A DNA stretch of 61,202 nt from Gnetum montanum. Its lineage: Eukaryota > Streptophyta > Gnetopsida > Gnetales > Gnetaceae. The translations under genes were made by a program, and so were the position numbers. The notes under the pieces are model-generated. The model searched no databases. It was given only the letters and a program-made list of their open reading frames with translations, and was not told where the DNA came from. The stretch covers positions 374,777 to 435,978 of the forward strand of contig MNCI01000614.1 in assembly GCA_015680685.1 (NCBI GenBank), written 5' to 3'. This document shows, one piece after another, positions 37,080 through 48,572 of this stretch; the first letter of the stretch is position 1, and every line of letters begins with the position of its first letter.

Positions 37080-40000
37080 TGATTACATTGTGTTCTATTG
37101 GTGAATGCATTGGCCCAAAATAGTCCTAACTTCTCAAGTGTAGTCAACATTCAAATGTAGTTTTCTAGGCTTAGTATGGTGACTTTTAGGTTTCCAGTGG
37201 TCTAAATAGCTAGTGCAAGGATGGGTATTGAAGATTGAAAACTTTTGACACTATTTTAGCTTCCCAGAAGGCTAAACAAACATAATCCCAGATATGACTA
37301 TGCTAGGCTAGTAGGCCTTAGCATAGTCACATGGAATCACCAATTTTATCAGGTTTCTAGAGTTAAAACGAAGTGCAATTATAGCTAGGAGGAATGGGGG
37401 TAGGGTTATGGTTATTTTGTGTTAGTTTTAGGTCATTTTGAGCTGTTTACTATTGATTTTTATTGCCACATTTCCCCCTCCCATTGGGACTAAATTAGCC
37501 TAGTGTAGTCACCACCTTCTTTAATGTAGTCTTGCAAAAAATGAATTTTGATGAGTTTTGAAGCTTAATTAACCATGCTAATGGGCTTATGAGGCCATTG
37601 GTGTTGCCGGCTAGGGTTTTAGTGTTAAAATTTCTCATTTTCATGTCTATTTGGATCTTTGATCATCAAATACCATGGGACTACATTGGGCATATAGTTC
37701 CCAATGTAGTTAAGGAATTTGGATGGAAAGATGATGGAAAAGAGTGAAGTTTGTCTTATTTACAAAGGTTTGAAGGTCTATGCATGCTCCAAAAAAGTTT
37801 TGGGTCTTTCCAAGAATCAATTTTAGAAGCTTTTGGGAAATTTTAATGATTCTCAAGTGGAATACGCTAGGCCTTGGTAGGGACTATTGTGGTCCAACAT
37901 AGTTTCAAATTTCTCCAGCATAATCAAGTTTCAAAACTTATAAAATATTACTTTTATTACCAAATTGACTTTAGTTGATTTCAAAACTTCTAAAAGTGAA
38001 TTCTAAGTAATTATGGACAAGTTTTTGGAAAATTTAGATGAACTACAGCTCAACCTATGTAAGGACTACATTGGCTTAGTGTAGTCCCAATTTCCTTCAG
38101 CATGTTTGTGATGGTTAAAATTGATAAGAAAAGGTATATATCATGGCCAAATAGGCTCCGATGAGGTTCTAGGGTTCATCAAAAATGAATTTTCTATCAT
38201 ATTAATCAATCTTAGGCAATTGGAAGTGGACTACACTAGGGCTTGAGATGGACTATGCTGGACTGCCATAGTCCCATTCCTCCTTGGCATAGTTGGATTA
38301 TGTTTGTTCAAAAATGATGAAATTTGACTCAAATCCAAGGTCTGATGCTTCTAATGTGTCTTGTCAAGTATCTAAAATTTAAAATGACATTCTGCTAGTT
38401 AAATTAAACTTGGTTTAAACCCCAAAATGTGGACTACATTGGCCTCCTACTAAAACTATGTTGGCCATGCATGGTCCTCTCAATCTTCAATGTAGTCACA
38501 CTTTGGCATAGAAAATGTGGATTTATATGATTAAAATCAGCTTTGAAAAGATCCTAGGATTTATTAGTAGTAGAGTTAGGTCATTTTTGGCTATTTTTCA
38601 TGAATTTTTTATCGACTACATTGAGCTTTGGCAATGACTACATTGGCCCAACATAGTCCCACCTTTCTCGAGCGTAGTTAAGGTGGTGATGATTAAAAAG
38701 TGAAAATGGAGATTTTGGTAGTCAAACAAGCTTAGATAGGGTTTTAAGGCTTGTAAAAATTAGATTTAATTCATATTTAATAAATTTCAACTAGTTTTTT
38801 ATGGACTACATTGGGCTCTGGAAGGGACTATGTTGGCCTAGTTTAGTCCCAATTCTCCTCTATGTAGTTAGGATTATCATGGTTAAAAATGAAGAAAAAT
38901 TACAAGTTTTGTTGTCAAAAAGCCTCAAATAAGGTTCTAGGATTTACTAAAGGTATATTTTCATGGTTTCTTGATGGATTTTAGCAACTTTGGATGGACT
39001 ACACTGGCCTAGTAGAGTCCAAGTCTTCCATTAGACTAGTTGAGGTTGGGGATGTAAAAAATCAAAAAATATGATAAGGTTCATATCAATCTTTAGCTCT
39101 GTTGGATTTTAGGTTTCTAGGGAGGTGAGAAGAACTAGGAAATGAGTTATTTGAAGCTTCCTAGATGGAATACACCAACCATCTCTAGTGACTACACTAG
39201 CCTAGCATAGTCACTCTTGGGAAATGGTGTTTGGATTAAGAAAAGTCAAAAACTTGCTTCCATTCCTAGTCTGGCATGGTTTTGAGATCTCTAAAGATGG
39301 ATTGGGACTTATGACTAATGGATTTATGGATTTTAAGTGGACTATAGTGGGAACCTACTAGGACAACACTAGCTCAAGAAAGTCCCCTTAGTCTCTAGTG
39401 TAGTCCCATGTGGAAGCATAGATTTATGGATTTTCTTTGAGTCTTTAGTTGATTGGTCAATAGTTTTAGGTTACTAGGGGTACTCAAAAGGTGTGGAGGT
39501 TTCGAGATGTAGTGTTAGAGGTTTTTGATCATCTGCATAACCCCTTTGATCCTTAAACCTTGGGAGTACATTAGGCCAACATAGTCCCTGGGTTCCCCAG
39601 CATAGTCATGGGAAAGAGGGAAAAGTGGCACCATTTGTTGCATTTGACCATGTTTTAGGCCTACTAAGAGCATAGACTAGGATTTAGAGAGATGGGCTGG
39701 CTATTCAGAGTTGAATGAAGGTTGGATGGAATGGATGGTATATTGTGGATTGAATGGAAGCAAGATGTCTTACTAGACTATGCTGGGCTAGCGTTGTCCA
39801 TCCTCAAGGTCAACATAGTCCTATGTTAATCAAGTTTTCCATATGAATTTTGGAGGTTCTTGTAATCCCATTCATTACATATGTCAATACTTTCTTACTT
39901 GGTTTTTTTGGAAGGTCTTATCATGGCTAGGGATTGGGTTTTGGTAGATGGATAGGAATTCGTATGAAGCAAGGTTTCCATAAGCTTCGAGCTCTATGTA

Positions 40001-40350
40001 GTCAAGCCTTATGGGCAAAATTGTTAGCATAGTCATAGTATTAACTTGCTTGCCTAGTGCCCTATGGAACCCACATGAAATTAGCAAGTTTAAATATTTT
40101 CATAACCTAGCTTAGTCTTTAGTTTCCAATTTCATCTCCAAATGAAGTGAAGTTGCACATGGAAACTAGGGTTTTGGTGTTGGCTCTTAGGTTTTAAGTG
40201 AGTTTTAGGGGGAAAATTTTGTAGAAATCATTATTCTCTCATATTTTCTTTGTTGTGCACAAGTTGGAGATCTTTTACTATCCTATTACCCATCCTTAGT
40301 GTAGTCAAGGATTTTCATACCAATAGTGCCAATGTAGTTACTTCAGGATT
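37080..40350 (-). repeat. Degenerate tandem array of copy 3, period about 185-190 bp
   Basis: About 17 diverged units. Each has, on the plus strand, a core like gactacattgg, then cctagcatagtccca, and about 100 bp later a ggttctagggtt-like block. Cores lie near 37130, 37300, 37500, 37690, 37880, 38065, 38250, 38440, 38625, 38815, 39000, 39185, 39365, 39565, 39780, 40020 and 40285. Core words form imperfect inverted pairs (CTACATTGG / CCAATGTAG). Located between the antisense gene and RT in copy 3. Confidence 0.7.
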
Positions 40351-40390
40351 GTCAGAACTCCATAGTTTTTTTTCATTCTCTGCATCAACC

Positions 40391-40508
40391 ATGAACAAGA
40401 AGGTGCTCATGAAGAATTCCACATTGGATGAGGTAAAGGAAGATGCATAGGACTTATCACAGCTACCTTGTTCAAGGATTGGAGAAGGTGTTCCACTATT
40501 TATCCTAG
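40391..40508 (+). other. Possible 5' exon of the antisense gene, copy 3
   Basis: ATG at 40391 opens MNKKVLMKNSTLDEVKEDA, then a TAG; the segment ends at a CTAG/GTACAC donor-like site (40509). It lies upstream of exon B in the right orientation. Copy 2 shows no clear counterpart, so this is tentative. Confidence 0.3.
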
Positions 40509-41828
40509 GTACACATTTCTTACTAGTATTTTCACTTTTCCATTTATTTTATTTTTGGGGTTTTCTTTCTTTTCTCATATATAGGCTTGTGTATTCATTA
40601 TTTTGAGATTTTGTAAAACTACCACCATATATCTAGTCAATTTTTATTCATTTTCAATGTTATTTGGGCTTTGGAGTTTGGTTGCATTAAATTTTAAATT
40701 CTTTTTCCATGATTTCCATGGCTATTTTGCTTTTTCTGCCAAAAAAAGCAATGCCACTTTTGAATTTTTTTTCTAACTAAATGACTAGGTTTTTAAATTT
40801 TCTAAGTCCATGAGGTTATTTTCTATCATGTTTTAGTGAACAATAGTTTTAAACCACCAAATTGTTCCTAATAGTTAATTTTCTATGGCTATTTCCGTTA
40901 GGCTGCATCAAGTCATGGTATGGGTTTGTATTTAATAGTTAATTTTCTAATGGTTCATGAAATTTCAAAATTTATGGTATGGGTTTGTATTTAATATTTC
41001 AAGGATTCCAACAAACTTTTAATCATTTAATTTTAAAAAATGTTTTGACTTTTATTTTCATTTTCGTGAGCTCGTGCGAAATACGTTTCCAGCATGATGA
41101 CCACAATTAGATCAATTTGGTAATTTTTTGTGAAAATATGCTTAATAATTTTATTAGTTTATTATTATGAAGTTGTATTTCATGAATTCATGATTCCAAT
41201 GGATATGGAATCATTTAATTTACTTAATTAGTTACTTTGTTATGGCCATTTTTGTACAATCATGCAAAATCGTAGTTATAAGGTTGTTATGCATTTACCC
41301 CTATGAAGATGGGCAATGTTGAGATTGTGAAAAGTTTTTTCCTTAAACATCCCATGATCTTGGGGATATTTTTGGATGTTGGAAAGGGGTTGGAAGTGGT
41401 CTAGATAAAAAGAAATTTTTTTTCATATTTTTTAAGTGTTTTCCTATGGCTATTTTGGTATTAAATTGTAAATCTTGGTTGAATCCTGGTTATAGACTGG
41501 TTGTATTTTGGGTTTTTTTCTAATTGTATAATTTAACATTGAAGTTAAAATTTTATTCTTACATTTTCATTTTCTAGTTTTTATCTCTAAACTATCAATT
41601 CCATGTTTTCAGTTGTAATCAATCATTATTGCAATTTTAGTGTTAAAATATCATTTAATGTGAATTGTTTCAATTTTTTCTAAGTGTTGTTTACTATGTT
41701 TGATGGTTATAAGACTAAAAAAATAGGTGTAGTAGTTGTAATGTTATCTTTCTTCTAAATTTTATGTATTTTTTTTAATTTTAGGTTTTGCTTTGTATTG
41801 CTATAATAGTTGTGGTTGGATGTTATAG
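40509..41828 (+). other. AT-rich intron-like spacer of copy 3
   Basis: T-rich on the plus strand, ending in TTATAG directly before exon B. Includes a 23-bp direct duplicate (atggtatgggtttgtattta..) at 40915 and 40974. No coding motif. Confidence 0.4.
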
Positions 41829-44800
41829 GACCTTCTTGAAGGCCATGCTCATGGTTATAGAGATGGTGTGGCTTTTATGATACATCCATATCCATGGGCC
41901 TAACACTCCAATTCTAGATATGGAGTGGGATCACCGTGTGATATGGTTTAGGCCAAGAGCCAAAGACTTCCTTGCCTATATTCTTAAGAACTTCAGTGTG
42001 ATGGTTTGGTCACACTTGATGTTTGAATCTATAGTAGTGATTATACAGTCCATCCTACTTGGGTCCTATAGCTTTTATTATTAAGTTTACAATGGATGAA
42101 CTTGATTCTTGTGCAGAGGGAGAGAGAAATGATGGCAATACCAATATGGATTCTCGCAAATTGTTAAAAATTTGGAAGATGCCTGAATTGAGTTAGTATA
42201 ATGTGGATAATACTTTGATTGTTGGCCACCATGCTCATATATTTTTCCAAAACCCTCCAGGTACCATTTACCACATAGAGGGGTAAGTAAGGTTGCCTTT
42301 GGGTTTATGGTTACTTTCTTTTTTATGTGCTTAAGGTGTAATGATATTTTCATTGTTTCACTTTCCTAAAAGATCAAGACAGATAAGTGAGGCTTAATCA
42401 AAGGTGAGGACCTATTTTTCTTACCGTACATAGCTTTTAGAGGTGTTTATAAAAAGCCCAAATGTATGGCTTGTGATAGTGGAGCAGTTGGAGGATGACT
42501 TTGAAGAAAGCATTAGATGCCATCCTAAGTCTTATAAGAGATGTCTAGAGAATGGGACAATAGATAGTTGGTGAGAAAACCCATCTCTTGATGACATAGA
42601 AGTAAATCCATCTTCTAGAACTCTTAAGATATCTAAATCATATATGCGAAGTAAGTGTATTTTTGATTTGTTGATTTCATGCTAATGTTTTTCTAGTTAT
42701 GTAGTCATTAAGCTATTTTGGTTTTGGCTATCTAAGTAGTTATATTGGTTTTGTTTTGTCTTGGCTATATTTTTATTGTAATTTATTTTACACAATGCAC
42801 CTATGCTAAGTCTAACAAGCTATTCCTCATGTTTGGTGAGGTGGAATCCTCACAAGATTGGTTGATGGATCAGGAACCTAATGCTACAAGTGTGAGGATT
42901 ATTCATGTGGGCCTATTTGACCTCTTCATGGCCCCAAGCCTGATCATTTCCACTACAGAGATGTTGAACATTATTAACTCTTTAGCAAAGGAGTCAAGAA
43001 GTTTTTCATTCATGTTCATAGTGTGATTTTTATTTTAGACATTACTGTGTCCACCTTTATTAATCTCTATGGTGTTCCAAATGATCGTATTCTAGTAATA
43101 TCCAAAGCAGGGAGGGAAGTGAACCATTGTGGTACCAAGGGGTACTCTCTAAAATAGATAAAGTTACCATTGATTAGAGAAACGTATTTCTTGTTCTACT
43201 CCTAGGCATTTCCTAAGTTGTTATTATAGGGAAATATGCTTGACATAGAGCAAGGTTGGACCATGAAGTAGGTACTCTCAGAGGATGCTTGATTCAACTA
43301 GGCTACACACTTGATTTCTAAGCTACAATGGGAGATCCAAAAGCTTTGCAACAATCTCATCACAAAGTGCCATGTGCACTTCACACTTTTTGTATCTTAT
43401 TTAAGGAGGGTGTTAGAGTTCCTAGTGGTGAGGAAGGGTGGGTGATGGATTACCCAAGATCCATCCCAGCTCACCAAACCTTGGGTGAAGCTCCTTGCTC
43501 TAAGCATGTAGGCCAAAGACCTGCTAGAAGCCATGGGTGACTCACTATCTATCACTACCAAGGGAATTAGTGGTAGGCAATATAAGGGCAAGGCCTCTTG
43601 CTTTTCTAGGTAACAATAAAAGGATCCAATGATTATACACTAAAGCTAACAAGATAGCTAGGGCAAAGCTTAAGAAGCCCATAATTGAAGTAACATTGCT
43701 AGTGATCGCGGAGCCTTTGAAGAAGGGAAAGTTAACCATCAAGCTTAGAGATGTGGACCATGATGTTAGAGGTATGTGTTATTTTAGTTTCCTTTTTTAG
43801 TTATTGTTTTAAATTAGTTTAATGTTTCCTTTTAGGAAAAATTTGCTAATTTTTTCTATGCTTTATAATTATTGTTCTTTCATATAAGTAACAGGAATAG
43901 AAAGCCATGGCCATAGTTGTAGTAGCTAAGGAGGAGTGAAGGAGTAAGGAAAAGGGGAAACTACAATGTTGAGAAGAGAAAATATTTAAAAATTATGAGG
44001 ATGAGGCATTACAATAGCAAGTGAATAAGGGTTTATCCCCTCCTCCCATAGGCCATTTCTATGCCTTATTCAGGACTGAGCAACTAGGTGATTTGCCTAC
44101 CTTCTCATTAGATGGTGCACAAGGTATTAATCATTTTTGGTTTTATGTTTCATTGGATATTTTTTGACCTTGGACATAGTTGTTGATTGTTTTTTATACT
44201 TCTTGTAGGTTCAAAGTCCCAAGCTAAAGCTTCTAGGTCCACCTTCCACATGAAACCATGGGTGGATACCCCTAATAAATTTGAATTTATGTAGGGTGTC
44301 ACTGAAGACATGATTAGCTGGTTGCATCAAATAGCTCATAAAATTCCTAAGAGTTCTAGATTATTGTTCCTTTATTATTTATATGGGTTTCCATGGCTAT
44401 GAATTTTTTGTTATATTTTTTTTTAATTACTAATTTTTTTTATTATTTTTTTGATTTTTGTTTTCCTATGTTGGTTATAGTGCCTAAATTGAGATTAGAT
44501 CTTGACCAACTAGTGGAGGTTTTTACATTGCCTCTTTTAACTCTTAATTTAGATAATGTCCCATGAAAGCTATATGAGGATGTCACTAGATGTGCACTCT
44601 CATGTGCTAAGTCTTTAAGAGAATGTAGGTTCTCCAACAAGTTCCTATGGGAACAAGTTGTAGCATTGAAAAAGGAAAACACATAGTTGAAAGTGGAGGT
44701 AAAGGATAGAAGAGATCACAAGGATTTTATGGAGGCCCAAGTGACCAACAAGGACTCCTTACGCATAAAGGAGATAACTTTTATTCATTATTGGAATGTG

Positions 44801-44913
44801 TGTTGTTTACTAATTGATTTTGTGTTGTCATGTCATAGGCACCATATGATGATAGTGGCCCCAGCGATGATGGTGAAGATGATCCCCCACCTCCTCCTAT
44901 AGATGCTACTTAG
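41829..44913 (+). pseudogene. Antisense multi-exon gene of copy 3, HAD/FCP1-like
   Basis: Opposite strand to gag-pol of copy 3 and collinear with the copy 2 gene. Exon B (41829-42282) starts after TTATAG, carries RPRAKDFLAYILKNFSV and VWS, then RKLLKIWK and NTLIVGHHAHIFFQNPPG, and ends at a GG/GTAAGT donor. Exon C, to 42650 (donor GTAAGT), has VEQLEDDFEESI and HPKSYKR, resembling the C-terminal part of plant HAD-like proteins. Then exon D from about 42811; a segment near 43330 (EIQKLCNNLITKCHVHFTLF); a segment ending at donor 43772; one ending at donor 44124; an exon from 44209 after TTCTTGTAG; a coiled-coil-like exon from 44481 (LWEQVVALKKENT); and last exon 44839-44913 (APYDDSGPSDDGEDD then PPPPPIDAT, TAG). 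The DDS after NTLIV reads GHH, so phosphatase activity is doubtful. Stops are present. Confidence 0.6.
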
Positions 44914-45161
44914 TTCCATAACCTACCTTTCAGTTTTAGTTGTTTTTTTTTTTCATGTTTATGATGATGTATGGCTAGTGTTAGCTAAAACAATTTATTG
45001 TTTGGACATTTTTGCCACATTATGTGTTTATGATTAAGATGTTATGAACATTTTAATTTTAATTTTAATCTTAAGTTTCATTTTTAATTATAGTTATAAT
45101 GTTATAGCATTTTGGTTTTCTTCATGCTATAGTTTTATGTTGTAATCTATGTTTTAGGTAA
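44914..45161. other. AT-rich tail between antisense gene and solo LTR
   Basis: Collinear with 21480-21700 of copy 2 (for example tagctaaaacaa / aaaacaataag, ctaacat words). No feature beyond that. Confidence 0.35.
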
Positions 45162-45582
45162 TGTTAGCTTAACGTAGTTATAATGTGATAAAAGATTGAA
45201 ATGGCTAGGAAGCAAGGATATTTTAAATAATATGAGATCCTATTCATGTAATTATTATCCAATCCATGTTTAGGAGATCCCATATTAAAAAGATCCTTAA
45301 ATATGATGATAAGGATCATTAATCTATTTTAAAGAAGAGATCCTATTCATGTAATTCTTATCTAATCCATGTTTATGACATCCCATATTAAGAAGATCCT
45401 TAAATATGATGATAAGTATCATCCCCATGATTTCTAAGATTCATACTTATCTCTCCAAATCTATTCTTGGGAGATCAAGGCCTATATAATTGTAGTAGCA
45501 CATATTCAATCACAATAGAAAAAAATAATACAGAAAACATACAGAATTTAAAAAGCTTAACAAGAGTGTTCTTGTTCTAACA
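45162..45582 (+). mobile_element. Probable solo LTR (copia-type)
   Basis: 421 bp with ends TGTTAG and CTAACA (6-bp inverted ends), a TATA-like ctatataattg at 45482-45492, and the look of plant copia LTRs (cacatattcaatcacaatag). It sits where the short-repeat tail of family T should be. The flanking 5-mers (ggtaa / aagtt) do not match, so an old insertion, a later rearrangement or wrong ends are possible. Confidence 0.5.
45235..45424. repeat. Two-copy tandem repeat in the solo LTR U3, 103-bp period
   Basis: Units 45235-45321 and 45338-45424 share gagatcctattcatgtaatt, aatccatgttta and agatccttaaatatgatgat with few differences. Confidence 0.85.
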
Positions 45583-45899
45583 AAGTTCTTTATTTCCTTT
45601 AAGCTTAGTTCATAGATCCAAGGTCCTTTAGAATTTTCAAAGAGAAAATATTTTTTAAAGTTATTTTTATGTTTTAAAAAATTTAAGGATTTTTTGACTT
45701 TAAATTTTTAAGAGGTTTTTCTCTTTTCAAGAAAAAAGAAAAGCTTTAAAAGTAAAAGCATGTAAACCAAAGTAGACTTTAAACTATAGGTAAACTTAAA
45801 TTCAACATAAAGAAAGAAAGAAAAAATGAGATAACATGAAAAACTAAAGCAAAAACTAGGCTATTAGGCTATAGGTACATATAATTACAAGGTTATAAG

Positions 45900-46742
45900 T
45901 GCATAGGATATAAGAAGGATCAAGAACATATATGACTTGTACAAGTGTTTCATAATCTTCAAGAGATTAGGAAATGTACATGTTTTATTTTGCACCAATT
46001 TATATTTTCCATCCCCCTCACTAACAAAGTTGAAGGAGAGCTCTTCCCATAGCACATCGATGGGTTCATCATTGTTCACTTCAGCCTCTCCTACTCTATC
46101 ACCATTTTTGATTTTTGTGACAAATAGTAGGACTTTCTTCCTAAAACTCCACTTCGAACCCTTGTTCCATATTAACATTATTAACAACTAAAGGGACTAC
46201 ACTATTGTCATGGATAATGATTTCACCTCCCTAGTAAGATAGATGGATTTCTTAGTGAAGAGGAGAAGACAAAACTCATAATTAAGCTTGCCAAGATCTT
46301 CCTAGGATGAGGTTGAATCCTAATGTTTCTTGTACCACCAATAAATCTACCATTATGGAGAATTTCTCCCCTACCACAAAATCTATATAAATGGAGCCTT
46401 AAAGGATTTAATGGTTGAAGTCATCATATGTTGCATCTATTCAATGATGGTATAATGTATGACGTTGATTGTCATATCATGATCTACATGTACTATATGT
46501 ACTTTGTATTTTTTAACTTGTATGGTTATGAAGAGGGGTGCCTTGGTTACCTTGCCATTTTGGGGGTTAATCTTGATTTCATTGTCGTGAAACACTAGCA
46601 ATGTTGACTTCAATTCTCTATGTGATGAGGGTACCATCATTGCATGGATAGACTCTTCATTAGTAGGGATGTCCTCACTAATGGGAATAGAGATCAACAT
46701 CTTAATAAATGTTTTGCTATGGGTAGCAAAAGTCATGACCAA
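45900..46742 (-). pseudogene. Family T copy 3 protease-like domain
   Basis: The uninterrupted minus frame 46742-46437 is collinear with copy 2 (EDIPTNEESIHAMMV, then INPQNGKVTKAPLFI). The active site reads VHVDHDMTINVI, where copy 2 has VDDGATTNVI; the Gly-Ala is lost, so it would be inactive. Further left a second frame (46187-45885) holds LWEELSFNFVSEGDGKY, the conserved end of the coding part, as in copies 1 and 2. Beyond it the sequence turns AT-rich and non-coding rather than entering RT. Confidence 0.7.
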
Positions 46743-47695
46743 GTCCTAGAAGATCAAGGTGGTATTCTTTTACTTGAATAATTGTTTAACTTGTTCCATC
46801 ACATAAGGAAGTCTTTCTTATTGATCATTGATTTGTTATTTTTGACTTCTTCCATATGACCTAAAATGCAAACTTCATATTTAGATTGTTGTTGTGGTTT
46901 AGTCTCTTTCCTTTCTTCTTGGGGTTTGGGTTCCACTTGTGGTTTACTTGTTGAAGCACCTTAGGTTATGAAAGTTATGGAAACAAATGAGATGGGAGTG
47001 GAATTTGGTAGGTCCACTTCCTTCCCTGACTTTGACTAGTTATCAATGTTATTCTTGGCCTTCTATGTAGCCTTATTTTGTTGTTTAGTTAGAGATTTCT
47101 TGTTATCCTTAATTGGTTGCAAGGAAGAAGACATTGCATTGGCCACCATAGGGGGTTGTTGCTCTATTGTTGGGGAAGGTTGTGTTGTAGAGGGATGGGG
47201 CACATTGATGAAAAAAGGCTCCTTAGGGGGCTTTCATTATGGTACCCTTACAATAAAAAGGAATCTTGAACTAGTAGAAGCAAAAGAGTCCCTTTTGTTA
47301 TGAGGGGATACCTAAAGCATGAATGGTTCCCTCACACACATTTGATTGTCATTGACATTAAACACTGATATAATGTATGAACTATTGTTGGTTTTCAATG
47401 GGTCCTTATATACCTACATCAACTAGTTTTGAGGCCTAATCAAGTTTGAGGTATCTAGTACTAGTTCACCCCTATCAATCATCTTTTGTAGGTCATCTTT
47501 AAGTGGAAGGAAAAAAATTTTATCATGACTTGAAAATTGATGATAATGATAGAAGTAGTCGAGCTTAAAGTACATGGGAACTGGAGGATCATCCTTAGTT
47601 ACTAGAGTAGGACCTTTTACTATTTCATATAACCTATCATGTCTCTTACAAAAAATCTTAATCATTTGCTTGTATTGTATCCTACTACTCTTCAA
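46743..47695 (-). pseudogene. gag: Family T copy 3 gag, C-terminal part
   Basis: The minus frame 47695-47423 contains MYFKLDYFYHYHQFSSHD and LPLKDDLQKMIDRGELVLD, the Tat-type GH region of gag (the Gly of GH again replaced). A low-complexity linker with stops leads to the protease at 46742. The N-terminal gag is cut off by the family A LTR at 47721. Confidence 0.7.
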
Positions 47696-47720
47696 CAGTT
47701 GGTCTAGAATCTATGATGGC

Positions 47721-48559
47721 TGATAAGTAACGAGGTACCCCTACGCCCAACCATATGAATATGAGTGTTATGAACGATTCAATCAAACTCCAAGGATTAA
47801 ATGTTTATGCACTTACATAGAACAAGGATGGGTTATGTGAACGTTATCTTCCCAAGCTTACTTGTACAACATGATTTTATGGTTAAGTAAACTTGAGGTA
47901 TATGATTTTTATGTTTTATGTTCCTAGTGCTTAAAATGGAGAAATAAAATAATTGAGTTAACTAATTTAATTTCACTAATCCACTATGCTCTAAATAGTC
48001 CTAACACTAGCATCCATTCCCACTTGCCGAACACATCCTAAACCAGTGTAACACTACTGGGATTACCAAACACTAGTCATTATTGGGTTACCAAGTGTTC
48101 CATGTATGCTCAAAGTAGTCGTACTGAGTGTGCTAATTTTTTGATAATTAAAAATTCAATAAAATAACATTAATTAGCTAATGAGAGTAGAAAATAATAG
48201 TAAATAACATTTAAATGAAATAATTAAGCTATTCTGAATGTTACAAGGTTTATCATAAAGTTCGTCATTATTTCCAGACATAAGGTTTGCTCAGGTACAC
48301 AATGCTTGAATAAGGATCCATTCACTTTATGACTCCTACTACAGACACTTAGAAATAATGCTAACTCTGGAAAGGAAAAACTATAAGAGTTTGGCTAAGG
48401 AACTAAGAAACTAACTACAAAATCATGTGCCCTTTTCTCTTATTTATAGATGATGAGACAAGTTCTGATATTGCATGTCTGATATCACTTTGGCACCTCT
48501 GATATCATGTATCAGATATCGATGGTTTGATATCATAGGTCTAATACCATGACTCATCA
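47721..48559 (-). repeat. Old family A element, 3' LTR
   Basis: Minus strand begins TGATGAGTCATGG at 48559 and ends CTTATCA at 47721. U3 holds four GATATC and one GATATT in decayed context (48468-48537), the counterparts of the CGCGATATCGCG array of the young LTR. TATAAATA is at 48448-48441. Aligns with 56828-57464 over about 640 bases. Confidence 0.9.
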
Positions 48560-48572
48560 TACCCCCATGACT
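48560..48572 (-). other. Polypurine tract of the old family A element
   Basis: The minus strand reads TCATGGGGGTA directly before the TGATGAG start of the 3' LTR. Purine-rich as expected. Confidence 0.65.

Larger units (their letters stand above)
30352..47720 (-). mobile_element. Family T copy 3 (Tat/Ogre-like gypsy), gag to 3' LTR
   Basis: Minus-strand element, the only copy with pol. In reading order: gag C-terminus (47695), protease (46742-46437), tail with a solo LTR insertion, antisense gene (on the plus strand, 41829-44913), spacer, tandem array (40350-37080), short repeats, RT (36392-35300), RNase H and second RNase H (35270-34512), integrase (34060-32940), short repeats and 3' LTR (31882-30352). 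The gag N-terminus, leader and 5' LTR are displaced to the right by the family A insertion at 47721. Predicted target duplicate: gttgg (30347-30351). Confidence 0.65.

Noticed and set aside
37080-40350. Repeat array considered as a CRISPR array or centromeric satellite
   Set aside because: Units are diverged with no constant short repeats and unique spacers, the genome is a plant, and the array is bounded by retrotransposon parts.
42087-42353. Minus-strand 88-codon frame
   Set aside because: Opposite strand of antisense exon B of copy 3, which has the homologous counterpart in copy 2.
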